A stretch of DNA of 64,000 nucleotides from CAXBGS01 sp963975425. GTDB taxonomy: Bacteria > Planctomycetota > Planctomycetia > Pirellulales > Pirellulaceae. Position 1 is the first letter of the stretch; each line of letters opens with the position of its first letter. The stretch lies in contig CAXBGS010000015.1 of the NCBI GenBank assembly GCA_963975425.1, positions 62,001 through 126,000 on the forward strand, given 5' to 3'. The notes below the pieces were generated by a model that was not told where the DNA came from, did not search any database, and worked only from the letters and a program-made list of their open reading frames with translations. The translations under genes were made by a program, and so were the position numbers. Shown one piece after another: positions 42,471 through 53,900 of the stretch.

Positions 42471-42778
42471 GCCAGCATCACCGAAGCACGCCGGGTTGCC
42501 CGATCGCGGCGATCTTTCGATAGTAAGTACACATGATTCGGTCCGCCCAGGCGGTGTTTTCGTGTTATCAAGCTGGCTTCGGCCAACAATCCGTGATTAG
42601 CGATCCGGAAACCTTCGTGACAAAGCGGACTGGCCCCCCAGACTGGCCCGGTCGACTGTTGTCGTTTTCCGAATGGTTCCGGTTCACAGTTGCGAAAGGA
42701 ACCGAGCATGAACAAAGTGCGAACACGGTTCAGAATGAATCACATTTTCCATCCACAGAGAAATCGGTAATACCTGAC
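42471..42778. other. Intergenic region before the peroxiredoxin gene
   Basis: 308 bp. The peroxiredoxin frame extends upstream through it to 42533, but without family similarity. The promoter is probably here; no regulatory box recognised. Confidence 0.35.
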
Positions 42779-43372
42779 ATGAGCGTTTTGGTGACTCAAC
42801 AAGCCCCCGACTTCACCGCACAAGCAGTGATGCCTGATGGGCAGTTCAAAGAAATTTCGTTGAGCGATTACAAAGGCAAGTACGTCTTGCTGTTTTTCTG
42901 GCCGTTAGATTTTACGTTTGTTTGTCCGACGGAAATCATTGCGTTCAGCGATCGCGCAAAAGACTTCGAAGCATTGGACGTTCAGATCCTTGGTGTTTCG
43001 ATCGACAGCCATTTCACGCACCTTGCCTGGACCAACACAGCCCGTGATCAAGGCGGTATCGGCAAGACGGAATATCCTCTCGTTGCTGATTTGAATAAAC
43101 AGATCTCTCGCGACTACGACGTTTTGCTTGACGGCGGCGTTGCATTGCGTGGACTGTTCTTGATCGACAAGGATGGCGTTGTGCGTCACCAAGTGATCAA
43201 CGACCTTCCGCTCGGCCGCAGCGTTGATGAGGCACTGCGGATGGTCAAGGCGCTGCAGCATTTCGAAAAGAACGGTGAAGTTTGTCCTGCCAATTGGCAA
43301 GAAGGCAGCCGAACGATCAAGCCTGGCGTTGACGAAAGCAAAGAATTCTTTAACGCCGAATACGCCAAGTAG
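42779..43372 (+). CDS. Typical 2-Cys peroxiredoxin (AhpC/PrxQ-type)
   Basis: A 197-residue peroxidase. The peroxidatic cysteine is C49 in FTFVCPTEIIAF (codon at 42923) and the resolving cysteine C169 in GEVCPANW (codon at 43283). Between them are LGVSIDSHFTHLAW, the GGIGKTEYPLVAD loop (robust/sensitive type GGIG) and RGLFLIDKDGVVRH. The YF motif of sensitive eukaryotic enzymes is absent at the C-terminus. It would reduce hydrogen peroxide and organic hydroperoxides with thioredoxin or AhpF-like reductant. ATG at 42779. Cytoplasmic. Confidence 0.95.
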   Translation: MSVLVTQQAPDFTAQAVMPDGQFKEISLSDYKGKYVLLFFWPLDFTFVCPTEIIAFSDRAKDFEALDVQILGVSIDSHFTHLAWTNTARDQGGIGKTEYPLVADLNKQISRDYDVLLDGGVALRGLFLIDKDGVVRHQVINDLPLGRSVDEALRMVKALQHFEKNGEVCPANWQEGSRTIKPGVDESKEFFNAEYAK

Positions 43373-43425
43373 CACGGATCCTTCCGAGCGACGAGGTGTT
43401 TACTCCCTTGCGAAAGTAACAAACC

Positions 43426-44136
43426 ATGTGGACACGATTTCCCGCGGACGATCCAACGGACGGACTCGTGCAATGGGTGTCCGACCACGGCGGCGACAAT
43501 CGGTCGACATGGTGCGTTGATGCAAGAGGCGGATCGCGCGGCATCAGCTTGCTGCGCGGTTCGATCGACGGGGCGGACTCAAGTGCCCGCGATTCGTACT
43601 TCTCGTTCCAGCCGGTTGGTCGAGATTCGTTGCCGGTCTTGGCCGAGCAATTTATTCGTGGTGATGAATTGCATCTGTGGTATCCGCAGCGCGAGGGAAG
43701 TTTCGCGCTGCGTTTGATGCTGCAACCGATCCTGGCAAACGAAGATTTCTTTGTTTTGGAAGCGGTACTGTCGATCGAGACCGATCTACTGGACTCACAT
43801 CCGATGATCGATGTCGTTGTTCCAGCGATCGATGTCAAGAGATTCGCTTCCGATGGTGCGACCGCGTCCGAGGGCGTTTCGCCCATCTCGGTATGTCGAC
43901 AACAAGACGACTGTGTGGCGACGCTGTTGGGACCGCACGATCGTCCGTTCACCCGAGATCAGAGCGGCGTCGGTCACTTGCAGTTGCGACTATTTGGTGA
44001 CTTCTTGGAAAAAGGTGTCATTCGCAAAGCACGTCCTTGGTTGGTCGTCCAGCGAGGCCAAACCGAGATGGACGCGTCTGGACTTTCCCAGCGGTGGAAC
44101 GAATTGAGCGAGAGTCCGCTGCCACTCACTCCCTAG
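43426..44136 (+). CDS. Unidentified protein, 236 residues
   Basis: Starts MWTRFPADDPTDGLVQW. It is a soluble beta-rich protein (GISLLRGSIDGAD, SYFSFQPVG, QFIRGDELHLWYPQ, FALRLMLQPI, FVLEAVLSIETDLLDSHP), with a Trp/Arg-rich end. The alternation of hydrophobic and polar residues suggests a jelly-roll-like fold, perhaps carbohydrate-related; no motif confirms it. It follows the peroxiredoxin by 53 bp on the same strand. The 3' end is followed by a duplicated 19-bp segment. Function unknown. Confidence 0.6.
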   Translation: MWTRFPADDPTDGLVQWVSDHGGDNRSTWCVDARGGSRGISLLRGSIDGADSSARDSYFSFQPVGRDSLPVLAEQFIRGDELHLWYPQREGSFALRLMLQPILANEDFFVLEAVLSIETDLLDSHPMIDVVVPAIDVKRFASDGATASEGVSPISVCRQQDDCVATLLGPHDRPFTRDQSGVGHLQLRLFGDFLEKGVIRKARPWLVVQRGQTEMDASGLSQRWNELSESPLPLTP

Positions 44137-44511
44137 AGGCGCTTGGGTTCCCTGAAGGACCGTGGATAGCTTCTGCCGTCCAGGATAGCTTCTGCCATCC
44201 TGGGATGGGCGGCCTTTTCACGCAAGCGCGTGTTGGGGGGGATCTCATTTTCAGATGGCGCTATCGCGTATCGATTGCACTGAATTTGCGGTCTGCGACG
44301 CTTCTTTGATGCATTTGGCAAATCTGTCTGGCTAAATGTGCACATCCGCTCGGCATTTGCTTTTGTCGGTTGCGGTGTTTGCGTAGACTATAAGGGCCCA
44401 GTCACGAAGATTACGCGGACGTTTTTCGACCGCGACAGATCGCCTATCAGGACGCGGCTTCCGCACTGCCGGCTCGTCTCGCGGACCGCAACGGCAAAAG
44501 GCTTGATACTC
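44137..44511. other. Intergenic region before the giant-protein operon
   Basis: 375 bp. Contains a 19-bp tandem duplication (44164-44201) with unit ggatagcttctgccrtcc and a hairpin-like follow-up, which may terminate the preceding gene. The promoter of the giant genes should lie here. Confidence 0.45.
44164..44201. repeat. Two tandem copies of a 19-bp repeat near a gene end
   Basis: ggatagcttctgccgtcca followed by ggatagcttctgccatcct, 27 bp after the stop of the preceding gene. Confidence 0.8.
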
Positions 44512-47500
44512 ATGCGTTTCTCATCATCAACGCGCCCAGCGTCGCTGGCCCGCGGATGCCGCGATTGCATCGCGACATGGGGAACCGGTCCGCGAATAGC
44601 CTGGATCATCATCGCATCAATCGGGTGCATTGCATCGGCCAATCAAGCGTTTTCGCAAGGGCCGGGAACCAAACCTCCCGCGGACATCTTCGAATCGAGC
44701 GATGGCGATTCCTCGGGCAACGGTTTGCAGATGAAAGGATTCCTGTTGCTGGATGAATCCGGCGTCGAGGTCTTGGTTCCGCAGATGACCTATGAACGTT
44801 GGCACGAACTGGAATCAGGTGTCGATGGTCCGCAGCAGGCCTACGTTTTTCGATCGTTAGAAGTCGACGGCGTTGCCGAGAATGGCCGCGCGGAATTGGA
44901 AGTCACGCTTCGGTTCTCTGTTGACATCAGCGACGGCCGCAGCGTTCCGATTCCGTTAAGGATGGGCAACTTTCATTGTCTCAGCCCACCGGACGTCAGC
45001 GGTGTCGATGACCATAGCATGACAGTGGCTCCTGACAACGGCGGTTACGTCTTATGGGTTCGCGCCGACAAACCGCGCGAGGCGACCTTGCGTATGAAGG
45101 TTGCGGCGCGTGTGGATGATGGCACGATGAACGCGCTGCAGTTTCGGCTGCCTAACGTTCCGTCCTCGGTACAGTTGACCGTTGCCGGCGAGAATTTGAG
45201 CACCGGGATCGTGGGTCGCGGTGACGAAGTGCTGCAGACGAAAAAATCAACGGGCGGCAAATCGCAGCTGGTCGTGGAAAGTGGCGGTGGGACGTTTATG
45301 TTGCGCTGGGGCGGGCAGCGTCGACAAGACGATACGACACCCCAGTTGGAAGTCGACAGTGACATCGACGTCCGCTGGATCTCGCCCGAAGATCAACCGA
45401 CCGCTTCGGTCACGTTGACTGTCAGAAACTTGCGTGGTCCCGTTTCACAATTTGACGTGATTTTTCCCGCAGGTTCGGTACTGTTGGATTCGCCGATTTT
45501 GGAATCCAGTGGGCGGTACCTCGACGTCGCAACGTTGCCGAGTACGGACCAAACATTACCGCTGCGTTTTACGATTCCCGAAGAAGAACAAAAGCAACGT
45601 ATCGATTTGAAATTGGAATTGCAGCTTGCCAATCGAGATGCATCCGCCAGCACGCCGCTTTCGCTTCAATTACCGGACGTCATCGGTGCAATCCGGCAAC
45701 GGGGCGAGGTCCACATACGAATCGGCAATGATTATCGACTTCGCTGGCTGTCGCGGCAGTGGATTCAAAGTGTCGTCAACGCAAATGTGGAAGACACCAC
45801 ATCGAACCGCCGATATTCCTTTCGGTACGACCGGGGCGGACTTAGTTTGCCAATCTATTTGGCGGCCAAGCAACGACAAGTCCGCTTGGTCAGCAACGCC
45901 AGTATCGTGTTATCGGACTCGTTGGCGATGTTGGATCTGACCGTCAACGCGTCGGGCCAGGCGTTCGACGGTCGCGGCTTGAATATGGATATGAAGGGCT
46001 GGCAGCTGCGCAGTGTCGAAGATATCGAAACGGGCGAAGAGCTAGAGTATTTCAAGACAGATGAGTACCACGAGATTGAAATGAACTCGGGTGGCGCCGA
46101 CGAATCGGCGCCCGTGCGAATCGTTGCCGAACGCGATTTGAAATCCGGCGAGACCGAATTGTCGCTGCCGCTGCCTTCGATTGTGAAAGTGGATGAGAAT
46201 CAAGTCGTGCAAACATCGACCGTGGTGGTCCGAAGCATCGGACGGTCTGCCTTTGTGATCGACATGCCCAAGTCGACGGGCCTGGACCGGCTCGGTGACA
46301 CGCCGGATTTCGGTCCGATTGAGCCGAACATCCATCGTTTTCAAGTGCTGCCAGCCGATGCCGCTGCGGTGATCGTGGGCAATATGGTTCCGCAGACGCC
46401 TCGGATCGACTTGGCCTGCACTGCGTCAATCCAGTTGGATGCCGGCGAAATGCGAACAATGGTCGATTGGACGATGACAAGTCTGTTCGATTTAGAAGGA
46501 CGACTACCCATTGACCTTCCCGACGTTCCCAGACGCGGAACCAACTCGAGTTCGTTGACGGATGCGGTTGAGTCCGAAGTCGATCATGATTTGGCCAGCG
46601 ACTGGATGGTGACAGTCAACGATTCAGCCGCGGTGCTTAGGCACATCGAGGGCTCGCGGTACGACCTCGTCTCAGACCGACTGGCCGATGGAACAGTGTC
46701 AATACGCTGGTGGAACAGCCGCGCGGTTTTGGATCAATCCGCTAGCGAGTCACTGCACTGGGCTGTGCTGCCGCGTCCTACGGTGGCGGACGTGTCCATG
46801 CAGAACGCGACCCGGGTCACCTTGATTGGAAACCAACAGGCCGAACTTCTGGGCGCGGGTGGACGTACCGAATTTATGTTCGAATCGCTGCCCCGTGACC
46901 CGATTCGAGTGCGAATGGTGCCTCGCAGCGAATTGTTGCGCAACCTGTCGGTGCGCCGCGCTGTCCTGCGAACCGCGATCGGTCGCAACGTTCGATATGA
47001 ACAATTGATCGCTTCGGTCAAAGGCGGCGAGACGATGGACGTGAGTTTGGTACCTGGAACGGGCGACGTCAAAGTCGAAGCCTTCGTCGATCAGGAACCG
47101 GCAGCCGTCCGGCGCGACAATAACGTGTTACGAATCGCTTTGCCGATTGACAATGAATCGCATACGGTCGACCTGCAGTTGTGGTTTCAGCAGACGCCCG
47201 CCGGTTGGTTCGACCAAGTCAAACCAAGCATTAGTGTTCCCGTGGGTGTCGGCCGAGCTTATTGGCAAATCGTCGTGCCGTCCGATGCACATGTGGTGTG
47301 GTCGGCACCGACGCTGGGGCGTGCCATGAATTGGCAACTGGACGGTTGGCGATTGGCCAGGCTGCCGATTCGCGACGATCAAGAACTGACGGACTGGGTC
47401 GGCATTTCTCAAACGCGGTCAATGCCTTCGGGTAACCGATATCTCTATTTCGGAACCGATTCCAGCGGTTTTATTGCAACAACATCGACACGCGGGCAGC

Positions 47501-47967
47501 TCTGGGCGATGGTCGCTGCGATTGTGTTGGCAATCGCGGCACTGCTGTCGTACGTGCCGAGAACGCGGCATCCCTTGACCGCGGTTGTTGCCGCGGTGGC
47601 TTTGTCGGGACTGATCGCGGTGGCGCCCGACGCGGCGGTATTGGCAGGACAGCTGGCAATGGTCGCGTTGGTCTTGGTCGTTGTGATGATGTCGATTCGC
47701 GTAATGATGGTGCCGCGACAAAGCAATCGGGTCTTTCGTCACGGCCGTGGTGTCGACCCTTCAACGCGGACGATCAAGCCGGTATCACGTCGGCGAGAGT
47801 CACATGTTTCGATGACCGAAACGATTCAATCTCCGATGTCGGATTCTGCTTCTCGCGTTCGTCAAACCGATCGCAGCGCTGCGGAGCGGACAGCAGGTGT
47901 TGCGGCCGAAAGTGCTCCGTCTGATGGCAGCGGCAGGATTCCGCCGACGACCGAGGTGCGATCATGA
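44512..47967 (+). CDS. Large secreted/membrane protein, module A of the giant pair
   Basis: About 1151 residues from the Met at 44512. A signal-anchor (IAWIIIASIGCIASANQAFS) is followed by more than 900 residues of beta-rich sequence without cytoplasmic features, then three to four transmembrane helices (MVAAIVLAIAALLSYVP, LTAVVAAVALSGLIAVAPDAAVLAG, LAMVALVLVVVMMSIRVMMVP) and a charged Ser-rich tail. An early motif, VEVLVPQMTYERWHELE, recurs in modified form in the neighbouring protein (VYVPFELYEELFP). No enzyme domain is recognised; it is probably a surface or periplasmic scaffold. Its stop overlaps the start of the next gene by 4 bp (ATGA), so the two are translationally coupled. Confidence 0.8.
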   Translation: MRFSSSTRPASLARGCRDCIATWGTGPRIAWIIIASIGCIASANQAFSQGPGTKPPADIFESSDGDSSGNGLQMKGFLLLDESGVEVLVPQMTYERWHELESGVDGPQQAYVFRSLEVDGVAENGRAELEVTLRFSVDISDGRSVPIPLRMGNFHCLSPPDVSGVDDHSMTVAPDNGGYVLWVRADKPREATLRMKVAARVDDGTMNALQFRLPNVPSSVQLTVAGENLSTGIVGRGDEVLQTKKSTGGKSQLVVESGGGTFMLRWGGQRRQDDTTPQLEVDSDIDVRWISPEDQPTASVTLTVRNLRGPVSQFDVIFPAGSVLLDSPILESSGRYLDVATLPSTDQTLPLRFTIPEEEQKQRIDLKLELQLANRDASASTPLSLQLPDVIGAIRQRGEVHIRIGNDYRLRWLSRQWIQSVVNANVEDTTSNRRYSFRYDRGGLSLPIYLAAKQRQVRLVSNASIVLSDSLAMLDLTVNASGQAFDGRGLNMDMKGWQLRSVEDIETGEELEYFKTDEYHEIEMNSGGADESAPVRIVAERDLKSGETELSLPLPSIVKVDENQVVQTSTVVVRSIGRSAFVIDMPKSTGLDRLGDTPDFGPIEPNIHRFQVLPADAAAVIVGNMVPQTPRIDLACTASIQLDAGEMRTMVDWTMTSLFDLEGRLPIDLPDVPRRGTNSSSLTDAVESEVDHDLASDWMVTVNDSAAVLRHIEGSRYDLVSDRLADGTVSIRWWNSRAVLDQSASESLHWAVLPRPTVADVSMQNATRVTLIGNQQAELLGAGGRTEFMFESLPRDPIRVRMVPRSELLRNLSVRRAVLRTAIGRNVRYEQLIASVKGGETMDVSLVPGTGDVKVEAFVDQEPAAVRRDNNVLRIALPIDNESHTVDLQLWFQQTPAGWFDQVKPSISVPVGVGRAYWQIVVPSDAHVVWSAPTLGRAMNWQLDGWRLARLPIRDDQELTDWVGISQTRSMPSGNRYLYFGTDSSGFIATTSTRGQLWAMVAAIVLAIAALLSYVPRTRHPLTAVVAAVALSGLIAVAPDAAVLAGQLAMVALVLVVVMMSIRVMMVPRQSNRVFRHGRGVDPSTRTIKPVSRRRESHVSMTETIQSPMSDSASRVRQTDRSAAERTAGVAAESAPSDGSGRIPPTTEVRS

Positions 47968-50900
47968 TCCGGTTTCCGCGCGGTCTTGCGGCGGCGGACA
48001 CAGATTTATCGCACGCTTGGCATCTTTCGCCGACTCGGTGGCACGCACGAGGCACCAAGCTGTCTTTTTCTTCTGCTCTGATTGCATTGCTATTGGTGAC
48101 AGCAGGCTGGTCGACGGTTGCAATCGGACAAGACAAGGACGAACCGGCCAAGATCGCGGAGGCTGCCGATACCAAGGAAGACGCGACCAAAGACTTAGAG
48201 GCTGCTACGCAAAGGAAAGCGGACAAGCCAGTCGCGGCAAATCAGTCGGACCCTGACACAAAACAAGACAAGGCGGTATCGAAGCGATTAGCGGTAAAGC
48301 AGGTCAGCAGCTCATCTGTTGGCCGACTTCCGGTCAGTACCGCGGACGGTCGCCCGCTCTTGCCGATCGGGGTTTTTCATTCACAGCTGGCCGAGGTGGT
48401 TCCAAAGAGCTTTCGGCCCGTTGCGATCCAGCAACTCAGCGAGGCCATCTCGGAATCAAAGCAGCAAGGGAACAGCGATCTGGCAAGCCGTATCCGCTCG
48501 TCGTTCTACGATGTCCGGCTGAAAGATGACACACTTGTATGTGACCAAAGCGTGCTGGAACTGCAAACGCAGCAGCAAGGCGTCGTCCGCCATCCACTCG
48601 GCCGCGTGAACCTTGCGATTCGGCAACCACGGATACTGGCCGGTGCAACAACAAGCTTATCGTCGGACGCACGTTTAGAGTCGGACGAGGATGGCGCGTT
48701 GACTGCCGTTTTCGATGGCCGATCTTCGGAAGGACATGCTTCGCTTAGATTCCGTTGGTCGTTACGCGGACGGCCTTTCGGAATGGGCCGCGAATACACG
48801 CTTCGGCTGCCGAGGTCACCGCAGACAAGAATCGTCCTTTCGGTGCCGTCGGACATTTCGCTTGAAACGCTTGACGGAGTCTTGCGTCGACACCCCGACC
48901 CGCCACCTGATGCTGATGTTTCGACACGGTCCAGCGACGCGAATTGGTACGTTTTGGATGCCGGCGGACTTTCGACGATTCGGCTTCGGACGCGGCGATC
49001 GACGGACATCGATGGGATGGATTTGGTGACCGTTCGGCAGTCGAGTATTTCCTATGCCATCGATTCGACCGGCGTAAACTGGACCCACCGGATGCGGATC
49101 CAAGTCCCGCAGACGCGAGTTCTGCCGGCGCTCCGTATCGAGCACGGTGTCGTGACCTCGGTGCGTGTCGACTCGATTGAAACGTCGTTCCGGCGACGCG
49201 ACCGCCAAGGGGATGGCCAGGGCGTTGCACAGTTTGTCGAGATTCCCATGACGTTAAGTAGTGTCCGCGATGATGCATCGTTGGCACTAACCATCGAGGG
49301 AAACTGCACGTGGCAATCCGACGGATGGCTGAATCTGCCGTTGCCGCGGTGGGACGCTGATGAGGTCAGTCAGACGCAGGTGATCGATCAAGCCGCGCTC
49401 GTTGTCGCCAGTCCGCTGCGCGTCGTGTCGTGGGAACTGCCCGACGACTGGACTCAGCAAGTCGAAGTTGAGTCACAGGATCGGTCGACCGTTTTTCGCG
49501 CAAGCGGACCGCCAATCGCCTCGATACCGCGAGGCATTCGGTCGATCGCAAAATTGAGCAGCGAGAAACCACCGGCAGCGAAAAAGAAGAATCGATCCAA
49601 GTTGCCGTCGAACCAGGAACGCGGACGATCGGTTTGGTCACGCGTCCGATTGGCTGATCAGCCCGGGGAATTGAAATCCGATGCGACGTTGCGGCTAGAG
49701 GTCTCTAAGAACGCGACGGAAGTTGACCGAGGGTTGAATGCGTCGATGTGGTTATCGATGAATCTCGACGGCAATCGTATTGATCCTATTTTGTTCCGAG
49801 TTCAACCCGGGTGGACTTTGCTGTCTTTAAGTGTTCCCAGGTCGGGCCGAATGATCGAGTCGCCCCGCGTGAACAATGCGAATCGAACGTTTCGGTTTTG
49901 GCCTGACTTAGAGGATTTTGATGGGGACACGATCTTGGTTCGGGCGACCGGGCGACGCCGGATACCGAGTACCGACGAGCACACGTCCATTCCGGCTTCG
50001 TGGTTTTTGCGCGCCGATGGACTGCTGGGAACGCTCGATGCGGTCGCGGTGCCGCCTAGCGACCTGACCTGGACGGCGGACGCCTGTCTCGCGCGAGACC
50101 GCATCGCAGTATCAGAAATCGAACCCGAGAAACGTTCGCGGTTGTCATCCGTCCCGACGGGGGCGTTGGCGTTCCGGTTGAACAACGGAGTCACTCCGGC
50201 GTTGGACCTGGAACCCGTCGGAGTCGCGTTTCACGTAGCGACCAATTTCGATTTGCAGATAGATGGCGATGAAGTGGTGGAAACGTTCTCCGTTTCGGCA
50301 AGTTCGCCTCCTGTTTTGCCCAGCGATTTGTCCATCCTGACCGGTGATACCAACGGGCGCGGGGCCTATCGTTGGTTTTTGCGAGACAAAGATAATCTGG
50401 GGCCGCTTTCGTTACCGGTGTCCGATGTGATTGAAAGTGATTCCGATTCCGAAGAAAGCGTATTGGTTCGCTTAGGTGATCGCGACATCGGCGGGCGAAG
50501 CCTGGTTGGTCAGCGTCGCTATCGGTTAACCGGTCAGATGATGATCGATTTACCATCCGTAACGGGCGCCGTTCGACAAGACGCGACTGCGATCATCGGC
50601 GAAGGGCTAAGCGTATCGGGGCTGGGGCCTACCGTCATCAAAGTTCCGCCTCCCCAATCACCATCCAGGTCGGCAAATTCCACTGCCGACGTCACGATCG
50701 ATGCATCGACCGACGATTCGGTTTCACCTAACCAACCAGACGGCCCATCCACGTCGCGGGACAACGACTTGTCGGAGATCAGCGATTCTCGTTCGCACAC
50801 CAAACTACGTTATGATCCGGCGACCCGACCGACGATTCTGGTCGAAGCAAGCCACGCACCGAGCGACGCAAATATTGTCTGGCATTCCAACCTGACCGTC

Positions 50901-53900
50901 ACCGCATCTAGCAGCGGTTCCGACGTGGTTCAAGCGGACCTCGACGTATCAATGTCTCAGCGGCTGGTCATTGCCCACGATGCGGACTTGATTCTGGTGT
51001 CCATCACTCGCGATGGTCAAAACGTTGATCTGAACAGTATTCCCACGCGGCCCATTCGATTGGCGTCCAGCTCGAAACGCGAAAAGATTCGCTTGGTGTG
51101 GAGTCGTAGCCATCACGGCTCTCGCTGGCTCCGTCGCGTGCGAATTCCAGAGGTGGTGGCGCGAGCGGTCGTGCTAAAATCCACGACCAGCGTTGTGCCG
51201 GCGACGGATTCGTTCTCTCCCGCATCGTTGCTGCGATATGATGATGACGAACCGATATCGTCTTCCGAGATTCCGGCAAAACCGGGCCAATCAATCTTAT
51301 TGATGCCTCGGAACTTGACGTTGGCCACGGGCTGGCTGATCGCGACACTCGTGTTTGCGGCAAGCTGGTTTGCGGCAAGACGCGATCCGTTGTTCTTGAT
51401 GCCGCCATTGGTACTTTTTGCTTCGCTGGCATTCTTGTGGTGGCCTTGGCAAGCGGCCATCATGGGTTGGTTGATAGTCCCGACAATCACTGCCGGACTG
51501 CTGGCGACGTCAATGGCTTGGTGGACGGACGATGCGGATGTTCCGAGCGGCCAAGATGAAAAAAGTTTCCGGGCCCGTTCTGCAGACGATTCGCAAGAGT
51601 TTTCAGTCGTCGGCGGTGGGTCGGCGCGGAAGACACCCGCTGTGAATTTGATCCGAATTTTTTGGATAGCGCTGATCGGTGCGTTTGCGGCTGGAATTGC
51701 CTTCCCGCGATTTGTCAAAGCCCAGGACGGGACGACGGTTGCCAGGTCGGATAAACGACCGTTTGATGTTCTGGTGCCCCTCACTGGCGAAGGCGCGGTC
51801 GTCGGTGACAAGGTTTACGTTCCGTTCGAGCTTTACGAGGAATTGTTTCCTGCCGTCGATGTTGATCGCGCGCAGTCGGCCCGGTTCGAATCAGCTGAGT
51901 ACCGAGTCGATCTCTTGCAACTACGTGACGGATCGGCACGATTAGCACCGTTGGTCGAAGCGGAGTACGTGGTCAATGTCGCGGAGCGGACCACCCGATT
52001 GCGATTACCCTTTTCAGCCTTGGCGGTTCGCCGGGTGTGGTTGCGTTCGAGTGATCAAGATCGCATCGTTCGTTTCGTGCCCGACGGTGACGACGCGGTG
52101 ATTGTCACGCTGCCGCCTGGTGAGGTGTTTCGCTTAAGATTGACCTTGATCCCAAAAACGACTCAAGTCTCGGTCAAGACAACGACGGCGGTTGATGTTG
52201 CTGCAGACCTGGATTTGCCTACAGAATCCAGTGAAGGCACCGCGATCTTGGCGCCAGGTTCGATCTTGAAATTGCGGCTAGCGATCCCGCCGATCGCCGA
52301 GTCACACCTGGTGATTGATGGCGACCGCGAAAACGATTTGGTAACCGTGAATGAAGCATTCGGCACGGTTCAGTCAGATCGCGGTCTGCGTCGTTGGGAA
52401 GCCGATCTTGGCCCCGTTGAACTTTTAAGTATCGACTACCAAGCAACGGAAGAGTTGCCATCGTCGAGCCCGCACGCCATGGACCGACGCTATCTGGTTA
52501 ACGTGGGACGGCATCGGACATCGATCGAATGTGAAGTCGACACGGGGAAGGTATACCGATACGGCGACACGGTCCAGTTGATCACGCTAGACCCGCGAAT
52601 TCCTCAGATCGCATCGAAACATTGGCAGCTGAAACACGGATACCGGCTCAGTGAATCGCGATGGTCGGTCAGCTTGGAAAAGACAACGGACGTCGAGGGC
52701 GCGATCCGATTGTTTTGGCAAATGCCAACCGTTTTGGATTCAACGGATCAGGCACAGCAAACGTCCGGGATGACTATCCCCGAAGTGCTGCCATACGTTT
52801 CCAGCAATGTCGGCGAGACTTGGATTGCCATCAACAGCGATCCGAGCATCGAGGTCAAAACCGAGATCGATAGCGAATTTGAACCGCTTTCCGACGCTCA
52901 ATTCTTGAGCCGTTGGTCGGGATACTTGGGTGGGATTGGTAAGGCGTTCAGCACACTGGATGAATGCCCCACGTTGCGTGCACGGTTGAACCCGGTCGTT
53001 CAGCCCTCGGTCAAGCAACAGCATCATTTGCAAGTCACTAGCGGTGCAATTCGATTGGAATATGAGGCGGTGATTCATCCGGGCGAGAATGCCGACGCAC
53101 GCCGCACGCTGCAAATTCCACCGGGAGTGAAGCTGATTAACTTGACGGTCGACGGCGAAAGTGTTGATGTCTTTCAGGCGACGTTTGCCGATGGAACGAT
53201 CGGGTTGCCCGAAGGGATTTCGGGGAACAAGAAAACCGAGGTGAAGGCGTATTGCGAACTGACGAACCGCAGCGCCGGCAGGTTTCGCCGGCCCGTGATT
53301 CGCATTTCACCGGCAATGCAGACCAGTGAAACTTACACCGTCTCTCGCACTCGCAATGTTTCCGTCACGCCCCTGAATGAAGCCAACGTCGCATCTGATT
53401 TGAATGCCAAGTTTTCCGATACCTTTTTGCTCGGCGGATACATCCCTGTTAGCGAAACGAGAATCGAGGATTTTGATGTCTACAAGAAAAGCAAGTTGTC
53501 CGAGGGTGACAGCTATCTGCCAGGTTCATTCGCTTACAAAATGATTGATGCACTCTTTCCGACTGAGCAATTGATCGAATTGCAGTGGGAAGACGGGCAA
53601 TGGGCCATGCATTCGGTCATTCGGTTTACCAAGGCGGTACCGGCGTTCATCGATATCCAAATCCCGACTCGGTGGTGTGATTCCCTTGAGGTTGAGCCTT
53701 CGCCGCTTTGGTCCCGCCAGCCCGCGATTGATCCGTCGAACCAAGTTGTCCGCATTTCATTAGACGCGGATCAAGTTGCGGACCAGATGCTTACGATTCG
53801 CGGAAAACTGGATGAGAACGACCAGGGACGTGTCTCGGTTCCGGAAGTCAGAGTCTTAGGCAAAGGTACTCGCCGTGTGCTGGTCTCACTGCCGCATCGT

